From positions 248,001-312,000 of the forward strand of contig NZ_FXSZ01000004.1 of NCBI RefSeq assembly GCF_900182575.1: a stretch of 64,000 nucleotides of DNA, given 5' to 3'. A program made the position numbers and the translations under genes. Under the pieces are notes generated by a model. It saw only the letters and a list, made by a program, of their open reading frames with translations. It was not told the origin of the DNA and ran no database searches. The DNA comes from Solitalea koreensis. Lineage in GTDB: Bacteria; Bacteroidota; Bacteroidia; Sphingobacteriales; Sphingobacteriaceae. Every line of letters begins with the position of its first letter. Position 1 is the first letter of the stretch. Shown in pieces: positions 35,621-43,929 of this stretch.

Positions 35621-36396
35621 ACGTTTCAGTTATAATACCTTATTATAATGCCAATCACTGTATCGAAAGAGCACTAAGTTCAATAAATGAGCAGTCTTTT
35701 TTACCTAAAGAGGTTATCATTGTGGATGACTGTAGTGATGAGGCCTGTTCGCTGAAATTTATAGAGGAAAAAAAAAGCCTTTATTCGTTTGAAATTAAGC
35801 TTTTATATCACAAAAATAATTTGGGAGCATCTGCTGCCCGTAATACTGGTATAAGGGAAGCGCGTTGTTTATATGTCGCATTTTTGGATGCTGATGACTG
35901 CTGGATTGAGGAAAAATTAGAAATACAACTGAAGCGCATTGGAGAATATGATCTTTTGTATAGCCATTATTCAGAATCAAAAAGTCAAATTAATCAGGGT
36001 AAAATCAATCAGGAATTAATAGGCCATAAAGAAGTTTCTTATTTCGATATTTTGAAAAAGAATCTTTCTCCAGTTACTTTATTAGCGAAGAGAGAATCCC
36101 TTATTTTTTTTGATGAAAGATTTAGACGGTGTGATGATTTTAAAATGTCTATTGAGGCTCTGGCGAATGGACTTAAAGTTGGTTTTTTAGACTTTGACGT
36201 TTCTTATGGATTTAAAAAAGCTATAGGGGAATCAGGGCTTACAAAGTCATTAGTTAAAATGTCAATTTCATATTTGAAAGCCTGTGCTTATTTAATAATA
36301 GAATATCCTAAACTAATATTTACCATGCCTCTTTTTATTTTGTTTGAGGTATTCAAGTTTCCGATCAGATGTTTAAAAGTATACTTCATAAACTGA
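35602..36396 (+). CDS. family 2 glycosyltransferase
   Basis: A 264-residue GT-A enzyme: SVIIPYYNANHCIERALSSI (about residues 9-28), VIIVDDCSDE, GASAARNTGIREA and the metal-site FLDADDCW (about residues 93-100). A hydrophobic C-terminal segment suggests membrane association. It overlaps both neighbours (19 and 28 bases), so translation is likely coupled through this block. The acceptor is unknown. Confidence 0.85.
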   Translation: MDKKQIDVSVIIPYYNANHCIERALSSINEQSFLPKEVIIVDDCSDEACSLKFIEEKKSLYSFEIKLLYHKNNLGASAARNTGIREARCLYVAFLDADDCWIEEKLEIQLKRIGEYDLLYSHYSESKSQINQGKINQELIGHKEVSYFDILKKNLSPVTLLAKRESLIFFDERFRRCDDFKMSIEALANGLKVGFLDFDVSYGFKKAIGESGLTKSLVKMSISYLKACAYLIIEYPKLIFTMPLFILFEVFKFPIRCLKVYFIN

Positions 36397-37655
36397 AAAT
36401 AAGTAATGTTGTAATCGAAAGGGGCATTAAAATGCTGTATACAATTTTGAATTTGTATTTAGGAGCAAATTTTCTTTTTCCAAAAGATTTTTTGATTCTG
36501 CAGCAAATTACATTGTTTCAATCCTTTTTATTATTTGCAATTTCTTTACCTGTAGGTTCAATTTTTATTCGTTTGGGTAATTCAAATTTGGAATACTTTA
36601 AAACTTTAATTGGTGGAACAGTATTATTTAGAGGTCTAATAGGAACATTGTCAATATTGGTATTTAATGTTTATTTGCATTATGCAGGTTATGCAATTAG
36701 TGACATTGGAACTATTGCTCTAGGTCTTCTACCTACTTTAATAAGCTCAGTTTTCTTTATAGATATTATTCCGCACATCTTCAATTTTGAAGGACGTAAA
36801 AACTGGGAACTAATTACAGTTTATAGTCTGTTTTTTATTGTAAAATGTCTAACTATAATTGTTTTTAAATCTATTTGTTTAAAAATATTAATAGAGTTTT
36901 TTGAATCAATAGTTCTTGTCTTTTGGGTTAATTTAACATACTTAAAAGGAATCTTTCAATTTAGCTTAATTAAATCCTCTTTTAAAAGATTGTTAAAAAT
37001 GATTAGATTTTCAACAGGATTGTATTTAAATGGTATTTTGTCAGTTTTTATTTTAAGGATTGATCAATTTGTGTTAATTAATTTTATTGATAAATCAACT
37101 CTAAGCAAATATATGTTAATCGTCTCAATTTCTAGTTTGTTTTTAATTCCAATGACCCTATTGGGAGAGAGATTAGCATTTACAATTACAATGGCTAAAA
37201 CACAATCAAAGGCAATATTTAAGGAGAAATCAGTTAAATCTTTATTAACATTTACTTTGTTGAGTTTAGTGTTATATATAATATTTGCAGGGATATTTAC
37301 TCATGTTAGTTCCATTTTTTTTAAGAGAAATTTAGATGATTTATTTATTGTGGGTTTAATTTTAGGATTTTCTATAGTTTCTAATTCAATTGGAATGGTG
37401 TTAGGGCAAATAAACACGACAATTAATGATGGAGTTTATACGATGAAAAGGAGTTTTATAGGGTGTATTTGCATGTTTATTGGGGTAAATATAGGTTTTA
37501 AATTATACGGAATAATTGGGGTGGCAATAGCTGCATCTTTTACACTTTTTTTAACTAACATTTTGTTTTGGTTTTTTTCTGAAAGAATACGAGAGGTTTT
37601 ATTTTATCACCCGGTTCAGAAAAATATAATGTCATTAAAGGAACAAAGTAATTAA
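36369..37655 (+). CDS. wzx: Wzx-like oligosaccharide flippase
   Basis: A 428-residue polytopic membrane protein with about 12 predicted membrane segments. It has the general look of MOP-superfamily repeat-unit flippases, which move lipid-linked units across the inner membrane. Sequence is highly diverged and AT-rich, as usual for Wzx. The position just before a Wzy-like protein and after GT genes supports the call. The frame opens at ATG 36369, overlapping the upstream gene by 28 bases; the first membrane segment suggests that translation could also begin at the Met near residue 22. Confidence 0.65.
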   Translation: MFKSILHKLKISNVVIERGIKMLYTILNLYLGANFLFPKDFLILQQITLFQSFLLFAISLPVGSIFIRLGNSNLEYFKTLIGGTVLFRGLIGTLSILVFNVYLHYAGYAISDIGTIALGLLPTLISSVFFIDIIPHIFNFEGRKNWELITVYSLFFIVKCLTIIVFKSICLKILIEFFESIVLVFWVNLTYLKGIFQFSLIKSSFKRLLKMIRFSTGLYLNGILSVFILRIDQFVLINFIDKSTLSKYMLIVSISSLFLIPMTLLGERLAFTITMAKTQSKAIFKEKSVKSLLTFTLLSLVLYIIFAGIFTHVSSIFFKRNLDDLFIVGLILGFSIVSNSIGMVLGQINTTINDGVYTMKRSFIGCICMFIGVNIGFKLYGIIGVAIAASFTLFLTNILFWFFSERIREVLFYHPVQKNIMSLKEQSN

Positions 37656-37672
37656 ATAAAAATTAAAGTATT

Positions 37673-38587
37673 TTGATTTCTTCAGTGAAAAGTTTTCGAT
37701 TTTTAGTTTTTATTCTTATTGTGCTTATTGAAGGCTTTATTTTATTTGCTTTATTTAATCAATCAATAGCAATAGAAGGTGATGTGGTAGCCTATCTAAA
37801 TCTAGCGAGAGGTATTATTAATGAAGGAGATGTGTTTGAGCCCGCATCCTTTTTTTTATTTAAACTTATTGGATTATTTCCCTTAGAACTACACTTCCTA
37901 CTTTTATTTTCTTTAGTTTATTCTTTGTCTATTTTAGAAAGCTGGGCAATATTAAAAAAAACGAACTCCATCTTATGGTTACTTTTTTTTGTTTTTTCAA
38001 TTATGCCATTTGCACATGCAATTAATATAAGAACTGGTTTTGGTGCTTTTTTTATTATTTTATTTTATAATAGTTTGTGGGCTGTATTTGTTTTGCCATT
38101 TTTTCATGCCTCATTTTTGCCCTTAGTGTTAGGTTGGAAAATTAACTTTTCAAGATTTAAGTTTTTTATTGTTCTGGTAATAGGTCTATTAATTGCCTCA
38201 ATTTTAATATCAATAGTATCGAATAAGCTTATTACTTACTATGGATATCTTTCTCTTGATGGAAGTATTTTAGGATTAATTACAGAAATTTTATTATTAG
38301 CATTATTCATATATTACTTTAAAAAGAAATATACAGTTAAATCTCATTTGCTTTGGAATAGAGTTCTTTATATAGTTTTGGGGGTTGCAATTATTACTAT
38401 TCCCCTGGCGATTATTTCGTCTCGTTTTGTAACGTTAACATACCTTTTAATACTTATTCTTAGACTTAATTCTTTTAAAAAGAATAAAAAGAAGGGAACC
38501 ATGAATGGTTTAATTTATTTGATTCTCTTTGGTAGTTTGATTGCATTTAGAATTTACAGGGTATTAACGATGTTTGGGTATGTATAA
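37673..38587 (+). CDS. Wzy-like polysaccharide polymerase or other polytopic membrane protein
   Basis: A 304-residue protein with eight to nine predicted membrane segments and an INIRTGFGAFF loop reminiscent of EpsG/Wzy polymerases. Wzy proteins have little conserved sequence, so the call comes from topology and from its place between the flippase and a glycosyltransferase. The start is TTG 37673 or GTG 37685; neither is decisive. It is one of the most AT-rich genes in the window. An alternative is an unrelated glycan-modifying membrane protein. Confidence 0.5.
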   Translation: MISSVKSFRFLVFILIVLIEGFILFALFNQSIAIEGDVVAYLNLARGIINEGDVFEPASFFLFKLIGLFPLELHFLLLFSLVYSLSILESWAILKKTNSILWLLFFVFSIMPFAHAINIRTGFGAFFIILFYNSLWAVFVLPFFHASFLPLVLGWKINFSRFKFFIVLVIGLLIASILISIVSNKLITYYGYLSLDGSILGLITEILLLALFIYYFKKKYTVKSHLLWNRVLYIVLGVAIITIPLAIISSRFVTLTYLLILILRLNSFKKNKKKGTMNGLIYLILFGSLIAFRIYRVLTMFGYV

Positions 38588-38631
38588 TAGTTGTTTAATT
38601 CAGTATTTTATTAAAGAAAAAATTGTTGAAA

Positions 38632-39441
38632 ATGAAAACAACGGCTTCTATTGTTTTATACAATAATAATGTTGAGGAGCTGACTTATGTAGTCAGTTGT
38701 GTATTAAAATGCAAGTTTATTGATAAGTTGTATTTAATCGACAATTCCCCTAAAAGTCTATCCCAAAGTTTTAGAGTAGATGAAAGAATTGAATTTATCT
38801 TTAATAATGCAAACTTAGGATATGGTAAAGCACATAATATTGCCATTCAAAAATCAAAAGGATTAAGTAAGTATCATTTAATTTTAAATCCTGACATTTC
38901 ATTTTCTGAAGGCACATTGGAATCCATATATAACTTTATGGAGCAAAATCCAGATGTTGGACAATTGATGCCCAAAATACTCTATAATGATGGAGAAATA
39001 CAACGTTTATGTAAACTACTACCTACTCCATTTGATTTAATAGGGAGACGCTTTTTTAAGCATTCAGGATGGGCTCAAAAGCGTAATCAGAAATATGAGT
39101 TATGTGGCTTTAGTTATGATAAGATCATAAATACACCTTGTCTTTCAGGTTGCTTTATGTTTTTTCGTAATGAAATATTGCAAGAATCAGGTGGTTTTGA
39201 TCCTAGGTATTTTATGTATTTGGAAGATTATGATCTAACCAGAAGGGTGCATAAATTGACAAAAACAATCTTCTATCCTGAAGTTCAGGTATTTCATGGA
39301 TTTAAGAAGGAGTCTTATTCTAATCCTGTTTTGTTAAAGCATCATATTCGTTCAGCTATTAAGTATTTCAATAAGTGGGGTTGGGTATGGGATAAAGATC
39401 GAGATGAATTGAATAAACAGATTTTGAGGCAGGTTAGTTAA
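38632..39441 (+). CDS. family 2 glycosyltransferase (rhamnosyltransferase-like)
   Basis: A 269-residue GT-A enzyme starting MKTTASIVLYNNN, with NANLGYGKAHNIAI (about residues 61-74), LILNPDISF (metal-site region, about 86-94) and YFMYLEDYDLTRRVHK, the pattern of the WbbL/rhamnosyltransferase GT2 group. The frame can open at TTG 38623, but ATG 38632 is preferred. It is the last glycosyltransferase before the second gmd. With rfbB/rfbD in the locus, rhamnose is a plausible donor sugar; this is inference. Confidence 0.78.
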   Translation: MKTTASIVLYNNNVEELTYVVSCVLKCKFIDKLYLIDNSPKSLSQSFRVDERIEFIFNNANLGYGKAHNIAIQKSKGLSKYHLILNPDISFSEGTLESIYNFMEQNPDVGQLMPKILYNDGEIQRLCKLLPTPFDLIGRRFFKHSGWAQKRNQKYELCGFSYDKIINTPCLSGCFMFFRNEILQESGGFDPRYFMYLEDYDLTRRVHKLTKTIFYPEVQVFHGFKKESYSNPVLLKHHIRSAIKYFNKWGWVWDKDRDELNKQILRQVS

Positions 39442-39459
39442 TATTAGATTAAAGACATA

Positions 39460-40572
39460 ATGAAAAAAGCACTACTTACAGGTATAACAGGCCAAGACGG
39501 AGCATATTTAGCTGAATTTTTATTAAAAAAAGGATACGAAGTGCACGGCATCAAACGCCGCTCTTCATTGTTCAATACCGATCGAATTGATCATCTATAC
39601 CAAGATCCACATGAAGAAAATGTGCGTTTTAAATTGCATTACGGAGATTTAAGTGATTCAACCAATTTAATTCGGATTATTCAGGAAGTACAACCGGATG
39701 AGATTTACAACTTAGGAGCGATGAGCCATGTAAAGGTTAGTTTTGATACTCCGGAGTACACCGCTAATGCAGATGGTATAGGTACTTTGCGTATCTTGGA
39801 GGCTATTCGTATTTTAGGATTAGAGAAAAAGACTAAAATTTACCAGGCCTCTACTTCTGAGTTGTATGGATTGGTGCAGGCAGTTCCTCAATCAGAAACC
39901 ACACCTTTTTACCCGCGTTCTCCCTATGCAGTTGCTAAAATGTATGCCTATTGGATTACGGTAAACTACCGCGAAGCTTATAACATGTTTGCTTGTAACG
40001 GCATTCTGTTTAACCATGAAAGCCCGTTACGAGGAGAAACCTTTGTAACTCGTAAAATTACCCGCGGTACTGCAAAAATAGCCATGGGCTTACAAGACAA
40101 ATTATACTTAGGCAATTTGGATGCGAAGCGCGATTGGGGACATGCTAAGGATTATGTAGAAGCAATGTGGTTAATCTTACAACAAGATAACCCGGAAGAT
40201 TATGTAATTGCAACTGGGGTTACTACGACTGTTCGGGATTTTGTTCGTATGTCATTTGCCGAAGTAGGCATGGAAATCGAATTTAAAGGGGAAGGTGTGG
40301 ATGAAAAGGCTTACGTAGTTTCATGCTCAAATCCTGATTATATTATTACCGAGGGAACTGAAGTTATAGCTGTTGATCCTCGTTATTTCCGTCCTACAGA
40401 AGTGGATTTATTGATTGGTGATCCTACAAAATCTAAAACTAAATTAGGTTGGGAACCTAAATACGATCTTCCGGCGTTGGTGAAAGAAATGATGGTAGCA
40501 GATGTAGAGCATTTCCGTAAAGAAAAAATGTTGGCTGATGCGGGTTATGCAGTGAAAAATCAATATGAATAG
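39460..40572 (+). CDS. gmd: GDP-mannose 4,6-dehydratase (second copy)
   Basis: The 370-residue protein has the same catalytic set as the first copy: TGITGQDGAYL at 7-17, T132-S-E134, and Y156-AVA-K160. About nine-tenths of the first 160 residues are identical to the copy at 11128. From about residue 270 onward the insertion region differs (DEKAYVVSCSNPDYI here), before converging again at RPTEVDLL. Two related gmd genes 28 kb apart in one locus suggest recombination between modules. No GDP-fucose or GDP-rhamnose synthase follows. Confidence 0.94.
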   Translation: MKKALLTGITGQDGAYLAEFLLKKGYEVHGIKRRSSLFNTDRIDHLYQDPHEENVRFKLHYGDLSDSTNLIRIIQEVQPDEIYNLGAMSHVKVSFDTPEYTANADGIGTLRILEAIRILGLEKKTKIYQASTSELYGLVQAVPQSETTPFYPRSPYAVAKMYAYWITVNYREAYNMFACNGILFNHESPLRGETFVTRKITRGTAKIAMGLQDKLYLGNLDAKRDWGHAKDYVEAMWLILQQDNPEDYVIATGVTTTVRDFVRMSFAEVGMEIEFKGEGVDEKAYVVSCSNPDYIITEGTEVIAVDPRYFRPTEVDLLIGDPTKSKTKLGWEPKYDLPALVKEMMVADVEHFRKEKMLADAGYAVKNQYE

Positions 40573-40967
40573 TCCCGAAGGACAATGAATAGCTCTGTGT
40601 AATCTCTGAGGTGAAACAATTAATCAGGAGTTGCACAGAGTTTGTAAATAATAAACTTTGAAAGCGGAAAGCATCTACATCCCTTGAAGCAGGAATTGCT
40701 AAAGTTTATGAAGAAATAAAGGACACTATCTGGAATTAAATTCTTAAATAAATTCTATGGACCCTGCAAGTTCGTAATCATTCAGGTTAGCGACCTTCAA
40801 TCTTTCCTGTTTGTATTTAGGAATACTTCCAAATTAGTGGAGGAAAGATTGCAGTCGCGTTCCGGATACTCGGTCCCGCCGACCGCGGAGGCGAAAAATT
40901 GCCGAATTTGTATAAAAAAACCAGTCCATTATAAATTAAATCGTTCGAATTACCAGGCTTTGGTACA
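40573..40967. repeat. gap of about 395 bases with structured repeat and coding scars
   Basis: No intact gene is visible. A short open frame (40676-40738, ending KVYEEIKDTIWN and TAA) looks like a gene remnant but is not identified. An inverted repeat occupies 40790-40858: GCGAC-CTT-CAATCTTTCCT against AGGAAAGATTG-CA-GTCGC, with an inner GTATT/AATAC hairpin. A GC-rich patch (about 40858-40895) differs from the AT-rich surroundings. The pieces suggest insertion and decay of mobile or repetitive DNA between the second gmd and manC. Confidence 0.45.
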
Positions 40968-42053
40968 ATGAACAACCGAAAAACAAGTATGACCAATACC
41001 AATAATTACGTATTAATCATGGCCGGCGGCGTTGGTTCTCGTTTCTGGCCGAAAAGCCGTGTTGAATGCCCTAAACAGTTTATCGATATTTTGGGGGTTG
41101 GTAAATCTTTTTTGCAGTTAACCGTGGATCGCTTCAAAAATGTGGCTCCACAGGAAAATATATACATAGTTACCAATGAACAATACCGTGATTTGGTAAA
41201 AGAGCAATTACCTCATTTTACTGAGGAACAGATCATTTGTGAACCTTCCCGAAATAATACCGCTCCTTGTGTTGCTTATGCTTCGTTTAAATTATTTGCC
41301 AAGAATCCCAAGGCAAATGTCGTGGTGGCTCCTTCCGATCATTTTATTTTAAAGGAAGATGTCTTTGTGGAAAAGATACAAGCAGTATTGGAATTTACAG
41401 CTTCGAATGATGCCTTGCTTACCTTGGGTATTACGCCAACCCGTCCGGATACCGGCTACGGTTATATCAATTATGAGAAAGCGGATAAGGGAGAAATCAA
41501 GAAGGTCATTCGCTTCACCGAAAAACCTAAACTGGAAAAGGCGAAAGAGTTTTTAATTTCCGGCAATTATGTATGGAATGCCGGGATCTTTATCTGGAAT
41601 GTGAAGTCGGCTTTGAAAGCATTTGAACAATATTCTCCTGAAATTTATGAGTTGTTCAATGCCGGAATGGGTCATTATAATACTTCTTCCGAGAAGGTAT
41701 TTATTGATGAATATTATCCAGCTTCTCCTAACATTTCCATTGATTATGCGATCATGGAAAAGGCGGATAATGTGTATACCCTGCCTGCTGATTTCGGTTG
41801 GTCCGATTTAGGAACCTGGGCCTCTTTATATGAAGTGGCCGAAAAGGATGAAAATCAAAATGTAAGCAATTCCGATCAAATTTTGAGTTTCGAGGCAGAA
41901 GGGAATATTATTCATCTTCCCGAAGGGAAAAAAGCCGTTGTTAAAGGTCTGAACAATTTTATTGTGGTGGATGATAAAGATGTGCTGTTGATTTATCCCA
42001 AGGAGCTGGAGCAAGAGATTAAAGCGGTTTCTGAGCAAGTGGCATCAATGTAA
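40968..42053 (+). CDS. manC: mannose-1-phosphate guanylyltransferase
   Basis: Makes GDP-mannose, the substrate of both Gmd copies. A 361-residue protein with the nucleotidyltransferase signature LIMAGGVGSRFWPKSR and PKQF near the N-terminus, PSDHFI, FTEKP and WNAGIF. It lacks the C-terminal phosphomannose isomerase domain found in bifunctional members. That activity can come from the isomerase at 10087. The start could also be ATG 40989 (MTNTNNYVL), 7 codons in. Confidence 0.92.
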   Translation: MNNRKTSMTNTNNYVLIMAGGVGSRFWPKSRVECPKQFIDILGVGKSFLQLTVDRFKNVAPQENIYIVTNEQYRDLVKEQLPHFTEEQIICEPSRNNTAPCVAYASFKLFAKNPKANVVVAPSDHFILKEDVFVEKIQAVLEFTASNDALLTLGITPTRPDTGYGYINYEKADKGEIKKVIRFTEKPKLEKAKEFLISGNYVWNAGIFIWNVKSALKAFEQYSPEIYELFNAGMGHYNTSSEKVFIDEYYPASPNISIDYAIMEKADNVYTLPADFGWSDLGTWASLYEVAEKDENQNVSNSDQILSFEAEGNIIHLPEGKKAVVKGLNNFIVVDDKDVLLIYPKELEQEIKAVSEQVASM

Positions 42054-42123
42054 TTGTAAATATGAATTATTCATTGATTTTCAGTCGAAGATGGAAAGTT
42101 TAGCAAATTTGTAATAATGAAGT

Positions 42124-42435
42124 TTGGTTTTAGATGAGCATACTGTTAATGCAATCTTAGGTATTTTTAAGAAATATCCTGAAATTGAAAAAGTCTTGAT
42201 CTATGGATCCAGGGCCATGAATAGGCACAAACCATCTTCGGATATAGACATGACACTAGCAGGAGATCAGCTTGATCTTTCACAATTGTTAAAGTTGGAG
42301 AATGAGCTTGATGTTTTGCTGTTGCCGTATAAAATAGATCTTTCATTATTCAGACAAATAGACAATCAGGATTTGATCGATCATATTAACCGAGCTGGAG
42401 TAATTTTCTATGAGAAGCGCAAAACCAATGATTAG
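42124..42435 (+). CDS. MNT-type minimal nucleotidyltransferase without a visible partner
   Basis: A 103-residue protein with a complete GSX10DXD signature (G28-S29, D40, D42 in SSDIDM). The frame opens at TTG 42124; no in-frame ATG is nearby. Such proteins are normally paired with a HEPN/HepT protein, but none follows; only a short unassigned open stretch (42456-42506) lies downstream. It may be an antitoxin remnant, a solitary nucleotidyltransferase, or depend on a toxin elsewhere. It differs clearly from the MNT at 22022. Confidence 0.7.
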   Translation: MVLDEHTVNAILGIFKKYPEIEKVLIYGSRAMNRHKPSSDIDMTLAGDQLDLSQLLKLENELDVLLLPYKIDLSLFRQIDNQDLIDHINRAGVIFYEKRKTND

Positions 42436-42749
42436 TCTTTTTCCTCGCGAACCCTACCCAAGAAGAGATTTTCGAACACATCTCACATCGTTTACAAACT
42501 GAATGATTATGTCGTGCTTAATAGTATCAAACTAATAAAGCTTTATGTTATTGCTGTAACAATCCTATTATCTTAACCATAATGGGATTTGTTTTTTGAT
42601 GCAATCTATTGATTATAAGGGAATTGTTTTTTAGTTTTTTTGGTAATTAAACCTTCAAGTATTTTTCACCTCAAAGTTAAAATGTTTAACTTTGAGCAAA
42701 ATTATAAGTATACCTAAATGAAATTAATCTAAACCAAACCATCACATCT
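42436..42749. other. 314-base gap before the initiating transferase gene
   Basis: No gene is seen. A short frame at 42456-42506 could be a remnant but is not recognised. The last 80 bases contain the palindrome and -7 element described separately. The sequence is AT-rich, with T-runs near 42590-42645. Confidence 0.5.
42670..42696. promoter_or_regulatory. 12-bp perfect palindrome overlapping the -7 element of the wecA-like gene
   Basis: CTCAAAGTTAAA (42670-42681) and TTTAACTTTGAG (42685-42696) are perfect inverse complements around ATG. The right arm contains TAACTTTG (42687-42694), an exact -7 element for the gene starting at 42750. The left arm carries the same -7 sequence on the opposite strand. 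It could be an operator for a dimeric regulator. Confidence 0.55.
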
Positions 42750-43892
42750 ATGTTTTTATATCTACTTATCTTTTTTACTAGTTTATTGGTGGTGAGTTTC
42801 TCAATTCCATCCATTATATATGTAGCGTTTCGAAAAAGGCTGTTCGATGTTCCTACAGAGGAACGGAAAATACATACAAAAATCATCCCCAACTTAGGCG
42901 GTATATCCATTTTTACAGGCTTTTTATTCTCCACCTCCTTATTTATTAACAGTTCGCTTTTGCCTCAGGCGGGTTTAATACTTGCTGCCGGTATTATTTT
43001 ATTTATAGTTGGCTTAAAAGATGATCTGGTTGGTTTAAGCCCTCTGAAAAAATTAGGTGCGCAAATTCTTGCCGGTTTAATTTTAGCAATATTGGCAGAT
43101 ATTCGCATTAATAGTTTTCATGGAGTTCTGGGCATAAATGAAATTTTTTATCCCTTAAGTATTGCCTTTACTGTTTTTGCTGTTGTAGGTATTGTCAATG
43201 CCTTTAACTTAATTGATGGAATTGATGGACTGGCTGGAAGTTTAGGAGTAGTTATATCCATTTGTTTTGCGCTTTTATTTCATTTAATGGGTAATCAGGG
43301 ATGGGCGTACATGGCAATTGCAATGGCAGGGGCGCTGGTAGGATTTCTCATGTATAATATTTCACCGGCAAAAATATTTATGGGCGATACAGGCTCCTTA
43401 TTAGTCGGCATGTTTGTGGCCATATTTAGTATTAAGTTTGCTGCTTATAGCAGTGACAATTTGTTAGTTATTAACGGATTTGAATTGAAGTCGCCGTTGG
43501 CCTTAACTGTTTCGATTCTGATTGTGCCCTTATTTGATACACTACGGGTCTTTACTTTACGCATATTAAACAGCGATTCCCCGTTTAAAGCCGATCGTAA
43601 TCACATGCATCATCGCTTAATTGATCTTAACCTTTCTCATACCATTGCTACACTAATTCTTGTTGGAGTAAGTGTTGCTTTTTTTGCAGTTGCGCTAGCT
43701 TTACAGCATATCGGCAATGTTCAATTATTGATTACACTAGCCATGCTGGCACTTCTTTGCAATTCCTTATTAACTTTATACATTCATCAGCGAAAGCGCA
43801 AATTGGAGGACGACGCCAAAATGACTATGTTGAATCCTATTGAAAATCAGCGATTTGTAGAGTCAGTAATAGAGCGGATCAAACAAGATTAA
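42750..43892 (+). CDS. WecA/TagO-like undecaprenyl-phosphate sugar-1-phosphate transferase
   Basis: Starts glycan synthesis by moving a sugar-1-phosphate onto undecaprenyl phosphate at the inner membrane. The 380-residue glycosyltransferase-4 family protein has about 11 membrane segments and the family motifs KDDLVGL (about 90), NAFNLIDGIDGLAGSLG (about 151-167), FMGDTGSLLVG and the loop motif DRNHMHHRLIDL (about 280-291). It lacks MurNAc-pentapeptide-type MraY features, so the substrate is a GlcNAc- or other HexNAc-type UDP-sugar. Its own palindromic promoter region lies upstream. Confidence 0.88.
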   Translation: MFLYLLIFFTSLLVVSFSIPSIIYVAFRKRLFDVPTEERKIHTKIIPNLGGISIFTGFLFSTSLFINSSLLPQAGLILAAGIILFIVGLKDDLVGLSPLKKLGAQILAGLILAILADIRINSFHGVLGINEIFYPLSIAFTVFAVVGIVNAFNLIDGIDGLAGSLGVVISICFALLFHLMGNQGWAYMAIAMAGALVGFLMYNISPAKIFMGDTGSLLVGMFVAIFSIKFAAYSSDNLLVINGFELKSPLALTVSILIVPLFDTLRVFTLRILNSDSPFKADRNHMHHRLIDLNLSHTIATLILVGVSVAFFAVALALQHIGNVQLLITLAMLALLCNSLLTLYIHQRKRKLEDDAKMTMLNPIENQRFVESVIERIKQD

Positions 43893-43929
43893 AATTCTTT
43901 TTTAAAAATTAATTCCAGAATTCATACCT

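Noticed and set aside
40573..40967. Insertion sequence
   Set aside because: An inverted repeat and remnants are present but there is no transposase or clear target duplication.
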